This document shows positions 37,432 through 46,190 of a stretch of DNA of 64,000 nt, in pieces (the first letter of the stretch is position 1; the number at the start of each line of letters is the position of its first letter). The position numbers and the translations under genes are program-made. Source of the stretch: Paenibacillus alvei DSM 29. GTDB lineage: Bacteria; Bacillota; Bacilli; Paenibacillales; Paenibacillaceae. The notes under the pieces were generated by a model, which searched no databases, was not told the origin of the DNA, and was given only the letters and a program-made list of their open reading frames with translations. Location: the NCBI RefSeq assembly GCF_000293805.1, contig NZ_AMBZ01000003.1:62001-126000 (forward strand), written 5' to 3'.

Positions 37432-38259
37432 CTATCTATTCTTTGGCCTTCGGAAATTGCCAATGACCCCGACAGTTTCAACAATATTAACAAAAGCCTT
37501 TGGGTCATTTTCGCGTATAACCCGTTTCAATTCCGTCAATTCATAGCGTGTGGTCACTGTCATTAGCATATCCTTCTCAATATCCGTAAATGCACCTGTG
37601 GTTTTAATGACGGTAACTCCGTGCGGCAAGGACAGCAGCTTGTTGATCAGAGCCTCTTTATTTCGCGTAATTATGAATACCGTTACCTTATAGTGGTTAA
37701 TATAGATGGTTCCAATCACTTTTCCGGTTGTGAAAATAGAGACCATGGAGTAAAGTGCCAGTTCCCATCCATTCGATAAATATCCATGAGTTACGATTAC
37801 AGTTGCGTTCATTCCAACCAAAATGTTCGAAATTGAGAAATCGCGATATCTGGTTACAATAGAACCGATAATGTCGAATCCACCTGATGAGCCGCCTACT
37901 CGTAGTGATATTCCACTTCCTATTCCGACTAATGTTCCCCCAAAGACCGCGGATAAAAGCGGTTCGTTGGCAACAGCTTTTACCGGAAATATAGAAATGA
38001 AGTAGGTTGTCGCGACAACACTTATCAAACTGTAACTGATAAAGCGCTTGCCAAGGACGAACCAGCCCCATATGATAAGCGGTAAATTATAGGCGAAATA
38101 CAAAAAGCTCGGATTCCACTTCGTTAAATAATTTGTAACGAGCGACAATCCAGATACGCCGCCACTAAGCAAATGGTGGGGCATTAAGAACAAATTGAAT
38201 GATGCAGCGATGAGCGCTGCCCCGGCAATTAACAAGATAATATCCAATATGCGTTTCAA
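37432..38259 (-). CDS. YitT-family membrane protein with C-terminal DUF2179 domain
   Basis: The 275-residue protein has about five membrane helices in the first 190 residues. The conserved MPHHLLSGGVSGLSL and GSGISLRVGGSSGGFDIIG segments of YitT proteins are present. A soluble DUF2179 domain follows (LPHGVTVIKTTGAFTDIEKDMLMTVTTRYE). Members are common in multiple copies in Bacilli and no transport substrate is established. Translation starts at a TTG (38259) after GAGGTGACATTGC. Confidence 0.92.
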   Translation of the reverse strand: MKRILDIILLIAGAALIAASFNLFLMPHHLLSGGVSGLSLVTNYLTKWNPSFLYFAYNLPLIIWGWFVLGKRFISYSLISVVATTYFISIFPVKAVANEPLLSAVFGGTLVGIGSGISLRVGGSSGGFDIIGSIVTRYRDFSISNILVGMNATVIVTHGYLSNGWELALYSMVSIFTTGKVIGTIYINHYKVTVFIITRNKEALINKLLSLPHGVTVIKTTGAFTDIEKDMLMTVTTRYELTELKRVIRENDPKAFVNIVETVGVIGNFRRPKNR

Positions 38260-38530
38260 GCAATGTCACCTCAAAACGTAGTATAAGTTAGTTCGCATCT
38301 GGTATTCTTCAATATTTATGTGTTATAATATGCTGGATATTCTTGAGTAGGCTTTAGTTACCAACGATGTACATGAATTTGACGCGGAGCTCACGCTACA
38401 CAATAAGAGTGTCCCTCCGCATTGTATATGAGAAGACGGTTGACTGAAAGTGCCATTCGTCACCATTGTCGCGCTACTTAAGAATACAGATAAGGCTGTG
38501 GATTGTCCACAATGAAGGAGTATGAATATT

Positions 38531-40111
38531 TTGAAGACATTTGCAGAATTTGGCTTGGAGCCGAAAGTGCTTCAGGCGATTACGGAATTAGGGTTCGAAG
38601 AATCGACTCCAATCCAAGAGAAAGCGATACCTGTAGCGATGACCGGACGAGACCTTATCGGACAAGCGCAGACGGGTACGGGGAAGACGGCTGCTTTCGG
38701 TATCCCGTTGATCTCGAAGATTGATCCAACTGAAGAACGTGTAAAAGCTTTGATTATGACACCAACTCGCGAATTGGCGATTCAGGTTGCTGATGAAATC
38801 GGCAAATTGACTCGCTTCAAGGGTGTGCGTTCATTGCCGATTTATGGCGGACAAGATATTGGACGACAAATTCGTGCTTTGAAAAAACATCCGCAAATTA
38901 TTATCGGTACACCTGGTCGTTTGCTTGATCACATCAACCGCAAGACAATTCGTCTTGATGATGTAGCAACCGTTGTATTGGATGAAGCAGATGAAATGCT
39001 TGACATGGGCTTCATGGAAGATATTACTTCCATTTTGAGCCTCGTACCTGAACAACGCCAAACCATGCTTTTCTCCGCAACAATGCCACCGAACATCCAA
39101 AAGCTTGCTAATCAATTTCTGCGCGAGCCAGAACATGTATCGGTAATGCCTAAACATGTGAGTGCACCACTCATTGATCAAGCATACATTGAAGTCCCTG
39201 AGCGTGTGAAATTCGACGCATTAAGCCGCTTGCTCGATATGGAATCTCCAGAACTTGCTATCGTATTTGGACGTACGAAGCGTCGTGTAGATGAATTGTC
39301 TGAAGCATTGCAAAAACGTGGATATTCTGCTGACGGGCTGCATGGTGATTTGTCCCAGAATCAACGTGATACAGTTATGCGCAAGTTCCGCGACGGCAGC
39401 ATTGATGTTCTCGTTGCAACTGACGTAGCTGCGCGCGGATTGGACGTATCAGGTGTAACACATGTTATTAACTTTGATTTGCCGCAAGATCCGGAATCTT
39501 ATGTACACCGCATTGGTCGTACTGGCCGTGCAGGTAAAGAGGGAAGTGCATGGTCCTTTGTAACGCCTCGTGAGATTGATCATTTGCACTTCATTGAGCG
39601 CGTTACTCGTCATCGCATTCCTCGCAAGCCGATTCCTAGCCTTGCAGAAGCGATTGAAGGAAAGCAGCGCATCATTGCAGATCGCATTCTTGATGTACTC
39701 AAGGATGGAGAACTGAATGAGTACAAAAGCATCTCCATCGAATTGTTGGAGCAGTATGACTCCGTACAATTGTTGTCTGCAGCATTCAAGATGCTGACAG
39801 GCGATAAGAAGGATGTAGCGATTTCCTTGACACCGGAAGATCCAATCCGCGTGAAGCGTCGCAAGCCGGATCTTCGTTCCAGCGGACGCAAGATGTCTGC
39901 GCCTTACAACCGCAATGGACGTTCCGGTGGCGGACGCGACTATCGTGGCGGACGCGATGGTGGCCGAGATGGCAACCGTGGCGGTTACAATCGTGACGGA
40001 CGCGGTGAGCGCTCTGGACGCAGCGATTCCCGTGAGCGTAACTACAGTGGTGGAGATCGCCGCCCAAGACGCTTTAACAATGAGGAAAACCGTAACAAGC
40101 GCGACGAATAG
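38531..40111 (+). CDS. cshA: DEAD-box RNA helicase, CshA-like
   Basis: The 526-residue helicase unwinds RNA during ribosome assembly, RNA decay and cold adaptation. All motifs are visible: the Q motif (FEESTPIQ), [60 protein letters not shown] and [10 protein letters not shown]. The C-terminal tail is rich in Arg-Gly-Gly repeats, a feature of RNA-binding extensions. The start is probably the TTG at 38531 (ten bases after AAGGAG), since the ATG at 38522 lies only one base from that site. The 270-base upstream region suggests a long leader, as in other cold-regulated helicase genes. Confidence 0.94.
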   Translation: MKTFAEFGLEPKVLQAITELGFEESTPIQEKAIPVAMTGRDLIGQAQTGTGKTAAFGIPLISKIDPTEERVKALIMTPTRELAIQVADEIGKLTRFKGVRSLPIYGGQDIGRQIRALKKHPQIIIGTPGRLLDHINRKTIRLDDVATVVLDEADEMLDMGFMEDITSILSLVPEQRQTMLFSATMPPNIQKLANQFLREPEHVSVMPKHVSAPLIDQAYIEVPERVKFDALSRLLDMESPELAIVFGRTKRRVDELSEALQKRGYSADGLHGDLSQNQRDTVMRKFRDGSIDVLVATDVAARGLDVSGVTHVINFDLPQDPESYVHRIGRTGRAGKEGSAWSFVTPREIDHLHFIERVTRHRIPRKPIPSLAEAIEGKQRIIADRILDVLKDGELNEYKSISIELLEQYDSVQLLSAAFKMLTGDKKDVAISLTPEDPIRVKRRKPDLRSSGRKMSAPYNRNGRSGGGRDYRGGRDGGRDGNRGGYNRDGRGERSGRSDSRERNYSGGDRRPRRFNNEENRNKRDE

Positions 40112-40153
40112 GTAAGGCAATGAATGGAATGGTGAATGTGTTTCGTTGATCGT

Positions 40154-40185
40154 AGAGACCGCCCCGAATGGAGCGGTCTCTTTTT
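40154..40185 (+). terminator. Intrinsic terminator of the helicase gene
   Basis: The stem agagaccgc / gcggtctct is followed by TTTTT. Confidence 0.88.
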
Positions 40186-40235
40186 GCTTGTACATAGACA
40201 ATTCAGGGGTGAGGATGGCTTTCTATACCAAAAGG

Positions 40236-40346
40236 TTAGATCCAAGCACGACCAACAATAACTAACAAAATGAACAAGACAAGAATCACTCCTGTGGATG
40301 TAAATCCAAATCCACCACAGCTACCTCCGAAACCTAATTGACCCAT
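40236..40346 (-). CDS. YjcZ-family small sporulation protein
   Basis: The 36-residue peptide begins MGQLGFGGSCGGFGFTSTG and continues with one hydrophobic helix VILVLFILLVIVGRAWI. The glycine-rich start followed by a VLFILLVIVG helix is the signature of YjcZ-type small sporulation proteins. A strong AAGGAGGTCCCTGT precedes the ATG. It runs against the helicase gene and is divergent from yesL. Confidence 0.85.
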   Translation of the reverse strand: MGQLGFGGSCGGFGFTSTGVILVLFILLVIVGRAWI

Positions 40347-40517
40347 ACAGGGACCTCCTTTAACGCTGCATTGTTTGGTGTTGTCACGTTAATATCCTAT
40401 GCGAAAAACCTTATATCGCTGTGGACACCAACCTAATCCGCGCCAAAATAGGCACTGGCACTAAGGTGGCAATTTGTATTATAGTAGAAGAGACAGGATG
40501 ATGAGGAGGAATGACCT

Positions 40518-41338
40518 TTGGAATTTCGAGGGATTATGGGCGGCTTTTATCGCATTTCAGAATGGATAATGCGTTTTTCGGTTACGAACATATTATGGCT
40601 GATCTGTTCGTCGCCTTTTTTATCTTTTTGTTCGTGAAATTACTAGTCGATCAACAGAACTTTGTAAATGAATCCATTACGATGAATTGGGCAATGGGAC
40701 TTGTGGCACCGTTTACATTGTTCCCAGCGACAGCCGCGATGTTCTCCGTAACGCGAAAATGGATTATGGGGGATACAGATGTCAAACTGCTGCGCACATT
40801 CTTCAAATCCTACAAAGACAATTATAAGCAGGCGATGGTAGGTGGAATCTTTTACACGCTGCTGTTCGCCATTATGTATATCGACTACTACGTGTATATG
40901 ACAGAATTGAAGTCGATGCAATTCATCGGATACGCGATGCTCGGCTTGCTGATTTTGTTGTTTGTTTCTTTGTTCAACTTTTTCTCTATGGTGGCTCATT
41001 TGCAAGCGAAGACAACACATATTATGAAGAACAGCGTACTGTTGACGATTTTTACTCCAGTTAGCAGTGTAGTTACAATTGTGTTAAGCTGCATTATCTT
41101 ATACTTTAGCTTAACGAAGTGGCCGGTTCTATTGTTCTTCTTCTCAGGTTCATTAATCGCATACTTATCTTATTTCAATTTCAATAACGCATTCCAAAAA
41201 ATTCAGGACAAGTACCAGCGTATGGTAGCCGCCCAAGAGGGTGACGGAGAAGAAGCAGAAGTCAAAGATAAAGTTGAAGCATCGGAATCTGGGAAATCGG
41301 GCGAACAACAATCGGAAGATAATTCCTTTACACGATAG
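40518..41338 (+). pseudogene. yesL: YesL-family (DUF624) membrane protein, frameshifted near the N-terminus
   Basis: A TTG at 40518, eight bases after GAGGAGG, opens LEFRGIMGGFYRISEWIMRF, then SVTNILWLICSSPF, the classic YesL N-terminus. The frame is lost at a run of six T (40616-40621) and soon stops at TGA. The other frame continues FFIFLFVKLLVDQQNFVNES and the rest of DUF624, including LFPATAAMFSVTRKW, four further hydrophobic segments and an acidic tail. One extra T would join the parts into a protein of about 273 residues. YesL proteins often accompany sugar ABC transporters, but none is adjacent here. The frame starting at ATG 40511 would replace the conserved N-terminus with unrelated sequence and is probably not used. 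Confidence 0.8.
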
Positions 41339-41462
41339 CTCAATCAGACTTGCACTGCTTTAGGAAAATATGATATGATGTTGTTCCTAACAAATGAAGC
41401 GTAGTTAACGGTTGCGTATCGTAGCCTTTCATTTGACCATTATAAGTAGGCAATTTGCATGG

Positions 41463-41491
41463 TTTACTTTGCGTGAACAACACAGTATAAT
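41463..41491 (+). promoter_or_regulatory. Strong promoter of the putative 6S RNA
   Basis: A perfect TATAAT (41486-41491) has TTTACT (41463-41468) 17 bases upstream. The predicted transcript begins around 41498, just before the structured non-coding segment. Confidence 0.65.
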
Positions 41492-41497
41492 AAGCAA

Positions 41498-41690
41498 TAC
41501 ATCCTGCGATGTACGTGTAGGCTTACGTTGTTTTGAACCAATGTTTGTTTCTAGGGAGTTCAACATCTAAGCATTGCTGGCAAGCCCTCTCCGAAGGGAC
41601 GTCAAATGTGCTTATGTGGACACCCACCTGCGAGAGCGGGTTCAGAAGCATAGGAGCTGAACGGCATAGGCGGGTTTTCTTCTTAGCGAA
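41498..41690 (+). ncRNA. ssrS: Probable 6S RNA (SsrS)
   Basis: A segment of about 190 bases without coding potential lies between a strong promoter and a T-rich end. It contains TTTTGAACCAATG opposite AGGGAGTTCAACATC, a stem-forming block ccctctccgaaggga, and a 3' part with CCACCTGCGAGAGCGGGTTC followed by a GGCGGGTTTTCTTCTT end. This size, the long rod-like self-complementarity and the internal loop are how 6S RNA looks in Bacilli. 6S RNA mimics an open promoter and holds sigma-A RNA polymerase. Recognition is from memory of the family pattern, so a covariance-model search is needed for certainty. Confidence 0.6.
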
Positions 41691-41695
41691 TCACC

Positions 41696-41738
41696 TTCTT
41701 TCATGAATGACTTCATGGGAGGAGGTGTTTTCTTTTTC
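41696..41738 (+). terminator. Hairpin and T-run before the DUF1499 gene
   Basis: The arms caccttctttcatga and tcatgggaggaggtg pair with several G-U pairs, and TTTTCTTTTT follows. It may be the real end of the upstream RNA. Confidence 0.65.
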
Positions 41739-41826
41739 TATGTAAATTCTCTTTCGTTCGATCACGAACAATGATACACTATAGATAAGTGAGCATCGGC
41801 TGTCTAGAAAAAGGAGGAACACACTC

Positions 41827-42219
41827 TTGTCACTGAAACGTGTACTGGTCGGTATCGTTCGCAGTTTTGAATCGAGCGGCGATCGTGCAAAGGACCCTAA
41901 ATTGAAAACGCATTATTATCAAATGTCCCGAGAGAAAGCTTGGGGAGAAGTCACATCCACACTAAAGAAAATTCAAGGGTACAAAGTGCTGCATGAGGTG
42001 TCTTCTGTAGGCGAGATTACGCTAGAGAAGAGAACAATGACAGGACGGACGATGGATATAACCGTCTCCGTTATTAATGTAGGGCCAAATAAGACTGCAA
42101 TCGATATCTATTCTGCTTCTCGTGGCGGACTTGGTGATTTTGGCGCGAACTACCGAGTTATTCTCGATCTGTATGCCATATTGGACAAGAAGTTGGCATC
42201 TTATAAAATGAATAGCTAA
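41827..42219 (+). CDS. DUF1499-like protein
   Basis: The 130-residue protein is soluble and has the layout of DUF1499 proteins, with YYQMSREKAWGEVTSTLKKIQGYKV at the start and ITVSVINVGPNKTAIDIYSASR and GDFGANYRVILDLYAIL toward the end. Function is unknown. Translation starts at a TTG (41827) after AAAAAGGAGGAAC, with a somewhat long spacing. A terminator follows. Confidence 0.75.
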   Translation: MSLKRVLVGIVRSFESSGDRAKDPKLKTHYYQMSREKAWGEVTSTLKKIQGYKVLHEVSSVGEITLEKRTMTGRTMDITVSVINVGPNKTAIDIYSASRGGLGDFGANYRVILDLYAILDKKLASYKMNS

Positions 42220-42283
42220 CGAACTTGGAGCGAAGGTAGTAGCGGGTGCCGTGCGGAAATAGAATACTCGTTAATGAAATCAA

Positions 42284-42320
42284 GAAGCGAGAGAGGAGCC
42301 TTCACTCTTCTCTCGCTTTT
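42284..42320 (+). terminator. Terminator between the DUF1499 gene and tpx
   Basis: The stem aagcgagagagg / cttctctcgctt is followed by TT and lies between convergent genes. Confidence 0.75.
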
Positions 42321-42345
42321 ACTCTAGTTGATTGGTATCGTGGTG

Positions 42346-42864
42346 TTACAGAAGCGCTTTTACAGCTGCCAATGCTTGCTCATAATTAGGGTGTTCTGTC
42401 ATCTCGCTAACATATTCAACGTAACGAATCGTATTATCGGCATCTACTACGAAGATAGAGCGCATATCCAAATGCAATTCCTTAATAAGTACACCGTAAG
42501 ATTTACCGAAGTTGTTGTCCTTATAGTCAGACAGCATCACGACATTGTCTACACCGGCTGCTCCGCACCAGCGAGCTTGTGCCATTGGAAGATCAACACT
42601 AACAGTAATCATTGCGGCTTGTTCGCCAAACTTGGAAGCTTCCTCGTTAAAGCGACGTGTTTGTGCATCGCATACACCAGTATCGATAGACGGAATAACA
42701 CTGATCAGCTTTACTTTGCCAGCGAATTGTTCAAGTCCAACGACATCAACGAGCGATTTATTCAATTGAAATTCAGGCGCTTTATCGCCTACTTTAAGTT
42801 CGGGGCCGATCAATGTGATAGGATTTCCCTTTAATGTTGCCACACCTGTACGTTCTGCGGACAT
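42346..42864 (-). CDS. tpx: Thiol peroxidase Tpx
   Basis: This atypical two-cysteine peroxiredoxin reduces peroxides using thioredoxin. The 172-residue protein has the peroxidatic cysteine in [14 protein letters not shown] (C65) and the resolving cysteine in ARWCGAAGV (C100), the spacing typical of Tpx. The start ATG follows GAAGGAGGCTACC. It is transcribed alone and divergently from the rhomboid protease gene. Confidence 0.95.
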   Translation of the reverse strand: MSAERTGVATLKGNPITLIGPELKVGDKAPEFQLNKSLVDVVGLEQFAGKVKLISVIPSIDTGVCDAQTRRFNEEASKFGEQAAMITVSVDLPMAQARWCGAAGVDNVVMLSDYKDNNFGKSYGVLIKELHLDMRSIFVVDADNTIRYVEYVSEMTEHPNYEQALAAVKALL

Positions 42865-42977
42865 GGTTGGTAGCCTCCTTCTTACATATCATGCACATAA
42901 TTGGTAAACCTATTGTCCATTATACGGTTTGCATATAAGGTTGTCCAATGTCGCTTCGTGATGAATTCACTTCATAA

Positions 42978-43005
42978 TTGAGAATGATTTCAAGTATGCG
43001 ATAAT
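42978..43005 (+). promoter_or_regulatory. Sigma-A-type promoter for the rhomboid gene
   Basis: TTGAGA (42978-42983) and GATAAT (43000-43005) are 16 bases apart, and the start codon lies 60 bases downstream. The same stretch has a loose TTGA...TCAA dyad. Confidence 0.5.
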
Positions 43006-43064
43006 ATGGGTACAAAACAGTACGCCTATGTATGTAAGCCAGCAGATGAAAGTGAGGAGACCTA

Positions 43065-43658
43065 ATGATTTTTATTCGGTATGAAAATTGGCGTACCTAT
43101 GTCAAAAGCTACCCCATAACCACATTGCTTATCATCGCTAATGTGATTATGTTTATCGTGTTGTTGATTAGCGGCGGTACGAATAGCGAAAATTTGTTTC
43201 GGCATGGAGCGATCTATAAGGAAACACCCTATATTCAGGAAACATGGCGCATGGCCTCTGCTATGTTCCTTCACGGTGGATTCGAGCATTTGCTATTTAA
43301 TATGTTCGCCCTATTTGTGTTTGCACCACCACTTGAAAAGATGATGGGATCGTTCAAATATGCCGTCCTCTATATATGCAGCGGTTTGTTAGGGAATGCT
43401 GCTGCGCTGTGGCTGTCTGAATGGGGGACGCTTGCGGTTGGGGCTTCAGGTGCGATCTATGGCATATACGGTGCATATTTGTTTATTGCTTTGTTCCGTC
43501 GCCAAACCCTTGATGAGGCATCCCGAAGCACATTGTTAATTATATTAGGGATTGGTATTGTACAATCTTTCGTCATTCAAGGAATAAGCTGGAGCGCCCA
43601 TTTGGGGGGATTGGCTGCAGGATTTGCAGTATATGGTATATTACGGCTTATCCGTTGA
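43065..43658 (+). CDS. Rhomboid-family intramembrane serine protease
   Basis: The 197-residue protein has six membrane helices and cuts other membrane proteins inside the bilayer. The catalytic serine is in GASGAIYG (S128) and the catalytic histidine in SWSAHLGGLAAG (H179). The N-terminal HGAIY...WRMASAMFLHGGFEHLLFNM region is typical. There is no TPR domain, so it is the small form rather than YqgP/GluP. It has its own promoter and a GAGGAG site. The substrate is unknown. Confidence 0.94.
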   Translation: MIFIRYENWRTYVKSYPITTLLIIANVIMFIVLLISGGTNSENLFRHGAIYKETPYIQETWRMASAMFLHGGFEHLLFNMFALFVFAPPLEKMMGSFKYAVLYICSGLLGNAAALWLSEWGTLAVGASGAIYGIYGAYLFIALFRRQTLDEASRSTLLIILGIGIVQSFVIQGISWSAHLGGLAAGFAVYGILRLIR

Positions 43659-43766
43659 ATGATGCTTGCATATGATGATTAGGAAGTAAAATCAACCCTT
43701 TTTATAGAAGGGCATGATTGCAAGTGAAAATGAAATAGCATAATTGACAGAACGGAGCGAGAAGTC

Positions 43767-44711
43767 GTGGAACTTAGGCAATTGCACTACTTTGTGAAAG
43801 TAGCGCAAAAAGAGCATGTCACGCAAGCCGCTGAAGAATTGCATGTGGCGCAATCCGCCGTTAGCCGGCAAATTCATCAGTTGGAAGAAGAGCTTGGTGT
43901 TAAGTTATTCCTACAGAAGGGTCGGAACCTCCAGCTTACACCGGTAGGTCAGTTGTTCTGCAAGCGAGCGGAGGAGATTTTGAAGGATCTTGATCGTGCG
44001 ATTCAAGAAGTACAAGAGTTTATGGATCCTGAGCTGGGGGAAGTTCGAATTGCGTTCCCTCACAGCCTAGGCGTGCATTTAATTCCGAGTATTGTAGCAG
44101 AATTCCGTAAGCGTCATCCGAATGTGAAATTTCGATTCAAGCAGGGCATGTATCCGTCGCTTATTCGGGATGTCATTTCCGGCGAAGTGGATCTTGCGTT
44201 CATTTCTCCATTCCCAAAGGAATGTGAGCATGTAACGGGGGAAATTGTACTGACCGAAGAATTATATGCAATTTTGCCTCCGCATCACCCGTTATCGACT
44301 GAAGAGGAGATCTCTTTGACTCAGTTGAAGGAGGATGCTTTTGTACTGTTTAGTCAAGGGTATTCCCTGCGGCCAATTGTATGGGATGCCTGTATCGAAG
44401 CTGGCTTTACACCGCGTATTGGCTTCGAAGGTGAGGAAACAGAAACAATAAGGGGACTTGTCGCTGCTGGCATGGGAGTAAGTTTGTTACCTGATATGGC
44501 CCTCCAGCATACCTCAGAGCTGCAGCCTGCGCGAGTGCGGGTTGTGAACCCGGAAGTAACGAGGACAATCGGCATCATTTATCGTTCAGGTGAGAAATTA
44601 CCGTTAGTTGCTCATACATTTCATGCATTTTTACTTCAATATTTTGCCCAGCACGATTTGCAGCAGCTTGCTAAGTCTACGAAGGCTTCATCTTCTGCTA
44701 CCTTATCATGA
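43767..44711 (+). CDS. LysR-family regulator, GltC-like
   Basis: The 314-residue protein has an N-terminal winged helix (MELRQLHYFVKVAQKEHVTQ, then AAEELHVAQSAVSRQI) and a two-lobed effector domain. The segments GEVRIAFPHSLGVHLIPSIV, AFISPFP and GLVAAGMGVSLLPDMAL are close in pattern to GltC of Bacillus, but no glutamate synthase genes are adjacent. LysR regulators usually control a divergent neighbour, and here the upstream gene is co-directional. Translation starts at a GTG after GGAGCGAG. A terminator follows. Confidence 0.92.
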   Translation: MELRQLHYFVKVAQKEHVTQAAEELHVAQSAVSRQIHQLEEELGVKLFLQKGRNLQLTPVGQLFCKRAEEILKDLDRAIQEVQEFMDPELGEVRIAFPHSLGVHLIPSIVAEFRKRHPNVKFRFKQGMYPSLIRDVISGEVDLAFISPFPKECEHVTGEIVLTEELYAILPPHHPLSTEEEISLTQLKEDAFVLFSQGYSLRPIVWDACIEAGFTPRIGFEGEETETIRGLVAAGMGVSLLPDMALQHTSELQPARVRVVNPEVTRTIGIIYRSGEKLPLVAHTFHAFLLQYFAQHDLQQLAKSTKASSSATLS

Positions 44712-44726
44712 TTAAGTCTGTTCACA

Positions 44727-44770
44727 GAAGAACCCCATCCATGCGGGAAAGCATCGGAATGGGGTTCTTT
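44727..44770 (+). terminator. Intrinsic terminator after the LysR gene
   Basis: The stem agaagaaccccat / atggggttcttt has an inner short hairpin (atgc/gcat) and lies between convergent genes. Confidence 0.85.
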
Positions 44771-44800
44771 GAATTACGGTGCGTGAAAGCTAATTCATTT

Positions 44801-45487
44801 TTATTCGTTGCGATTATTTGTAAATATCATAATGTACTTCAAAAGCTCCAGCACAGAAATGGCTGCCGCTGCAACGTATGTTAATGCTGCTGCATTAAGT
44901 ACTTTCGCTACACCGCGCTCTTCCTCATTCGTTACGTACCCTTCAGCAATCATCAGATCGCGTGCGCGTCTACTTGCATCGAACTCAACTGGCAAGGTAA
45001 CAAGCTGGAACAATACGGCTGCAGAGAAGAAAATAATCCCTAACAGAATCAGGTTGCTCCATTGGAAAAGAAATCCTGCAATCAACATGAATGGTGCGAT
45101 ACCGGACGAAAAGTTAACTATCGGAAACATGCGGTGGCGCAGAACGAGCATCGGATACGACTGCTGGTGCTGAATCGCATGGCCAATTTCATGGCAGGCA
45201 ACTGAGATTGCTGAGATTGAATTTTCATAATAAACAGGCTCTGACAACCGTACGACACGGTTGATTGGATCGTAATGGTCGGTAAGCGCACCTTGAATCG
45301 GTTCGATTGGAACATCATGAAGGCCGTTTGCATCCAGCATTCGACGTGCTGCTTCATAGCCGGTCAAGCCACTCATAGCTCTTACTTGAGCAAATCGTTG
45401 GAAGGTTCCTTTAACACGGAACTGCGCCCAAATTGATAATCCAAAAGCGATTAGAATCAAGAAATCCATCGGGTGAAAAAATAGCAT
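44801..45487 (-). CDS. yugP: Membrane zinc metallopeptidase, YugP-like
   Basis: The 228-residue protein starts with a hydrophobic helix (DFLILIAFGLSIWAQF) and then has SGLTGYEAARRMLDANGL and the zinc site CHEIGHAIQH (H99, E100, H103). Two further hydrophobic segments follow. This is the YugP/DUF zinc-protease family found in most Bacilli, with unknown substrates. The ATG at 45487 follows GGGAGGTTTG, and the ATG at 45502 would overlap that site. A MerR regulator gene lies 54 bases upstream on the same strand and may be co-transcribed. Confidence 0.9.
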   Translation of the reverse strand: MLFFHPMDFLILIAFGLSIWAQFRVKGTFQRFAQVRAMSGLTGYEAARRMLDANGLHDVPIEPIQGALTDHYDPINRVVRLSEPVYYENSISAISVACHEIGHAIQHQQSYPMLVLRHRMFPIVNFSSGIAPFMLIAGFLFQWSNLILLGIIFFSAAVLFQLVTLPVEFDASRRARDLMIAEGYVTNEEERGVAKVLNAAALTYVAAAAISVLELLKYIMIFTNNRNE

Positions 45488-45540
45488 GTTCAAACCTCCC
45501 ATTTAGACATCAAGAGTACGGTCTAGCGGCAATTGTTGTA

Positions 45541-45993
45541 TTACATCATAAAGTGATTGTTGCCCTTATCGATTAAATTGAGCAATACCTCCACACAAGC
45601 TGCACTCTGAGCAGCAAGACGATTGAACAATGACTGTGCTTGTGTTGGTTTTAACTTATCCAGCATTGGACTAAGCTCTTTTGCTTCACGTTCTAGTTTT
45701 TGCAGATGAATTTGCAAATCAGTTAGTCGTTCTTCCAATTCACGCTCGGCAGTAACACTGTTCAATTGCGAGAAGTAAAGCTTGATTTCATCGAGACTAT
45801 ACTTTTCTTGTTTTAATTGATTAATACGTTCGATTCGTTCAATCGTTTCATGACTGTACAGACGATAGTTTGTATTTGTGCGCTTCACCGGTTCAATCAG
45901 GCCTATCGTCGTGTAATAGTCAATTGTTCGTTGACTTACATTCGCGGCGCGAGCCAGCTCTCCGATTCGTATTAACTTGTTAGTAGCCCCCAT
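45541..45993 (-). CDS. MerR-family transcriptional regulator
   Basis: The 150-residue protein has a MerR winged helix (LIRIGELARAANVSQRTIDYYTTIGLI, residues 7-33), the second wing RLYSHETIERIERI and a long dimerisation coiled coil. No cysteine metal site is present in the C-terminal part, and only one cysteine is seen near the end, so a metal-sensing role is not indicated. The start at 45993 follows GAGGTGATG. The 170-base gap downstream of the MFS gene is free of features. Confidence 0.9.
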   Translation of the reverse strand: MGATNKLIRIGELARAANVSQRTIDYYTTIGLIEPVKRTNTNYRLYSHETIERIERINQLKQEKYSLDEIKLYFSQLNSVTAERELEERLTDLQIHLQKLEREAKELSPMLDKLKPTQAQSLFNRLAAQSAACVEVLLNLIDKGNNHFMM

Positions 45994-46190
45994 CGTCATC
46001 ACCTCACTTATTCATCTATGATACTAGATAGCAAACCATACAGTCAAACGTTATGGTTCTGAATAATCAGTCCAAACATGACATTTATATGACTTTTACA
46101 ACCTTTATGTATTAGGGGTTAAATGGATTAAAGGAGCGGACAATGATGCTGTCTGCTCCCAGGTCGGAAATAATTTGTATAGGATCTTCA

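Noticed and set aside
39449..40201. 250-codon minus-strand open frame
   Set aside because: It is antisense to the helicase gene, and its Ala/Thr/Val-rich part mirrors the Arg-Gly repeats.
40511..40620. ATG at 40511 as the start of the YesL protein
   Set aside because: It sits only a few bases from the AGGAGG site and yields an N-terminus unlike YesL, while the TTG at 40518 in another frame gives the conserved N-terminus.
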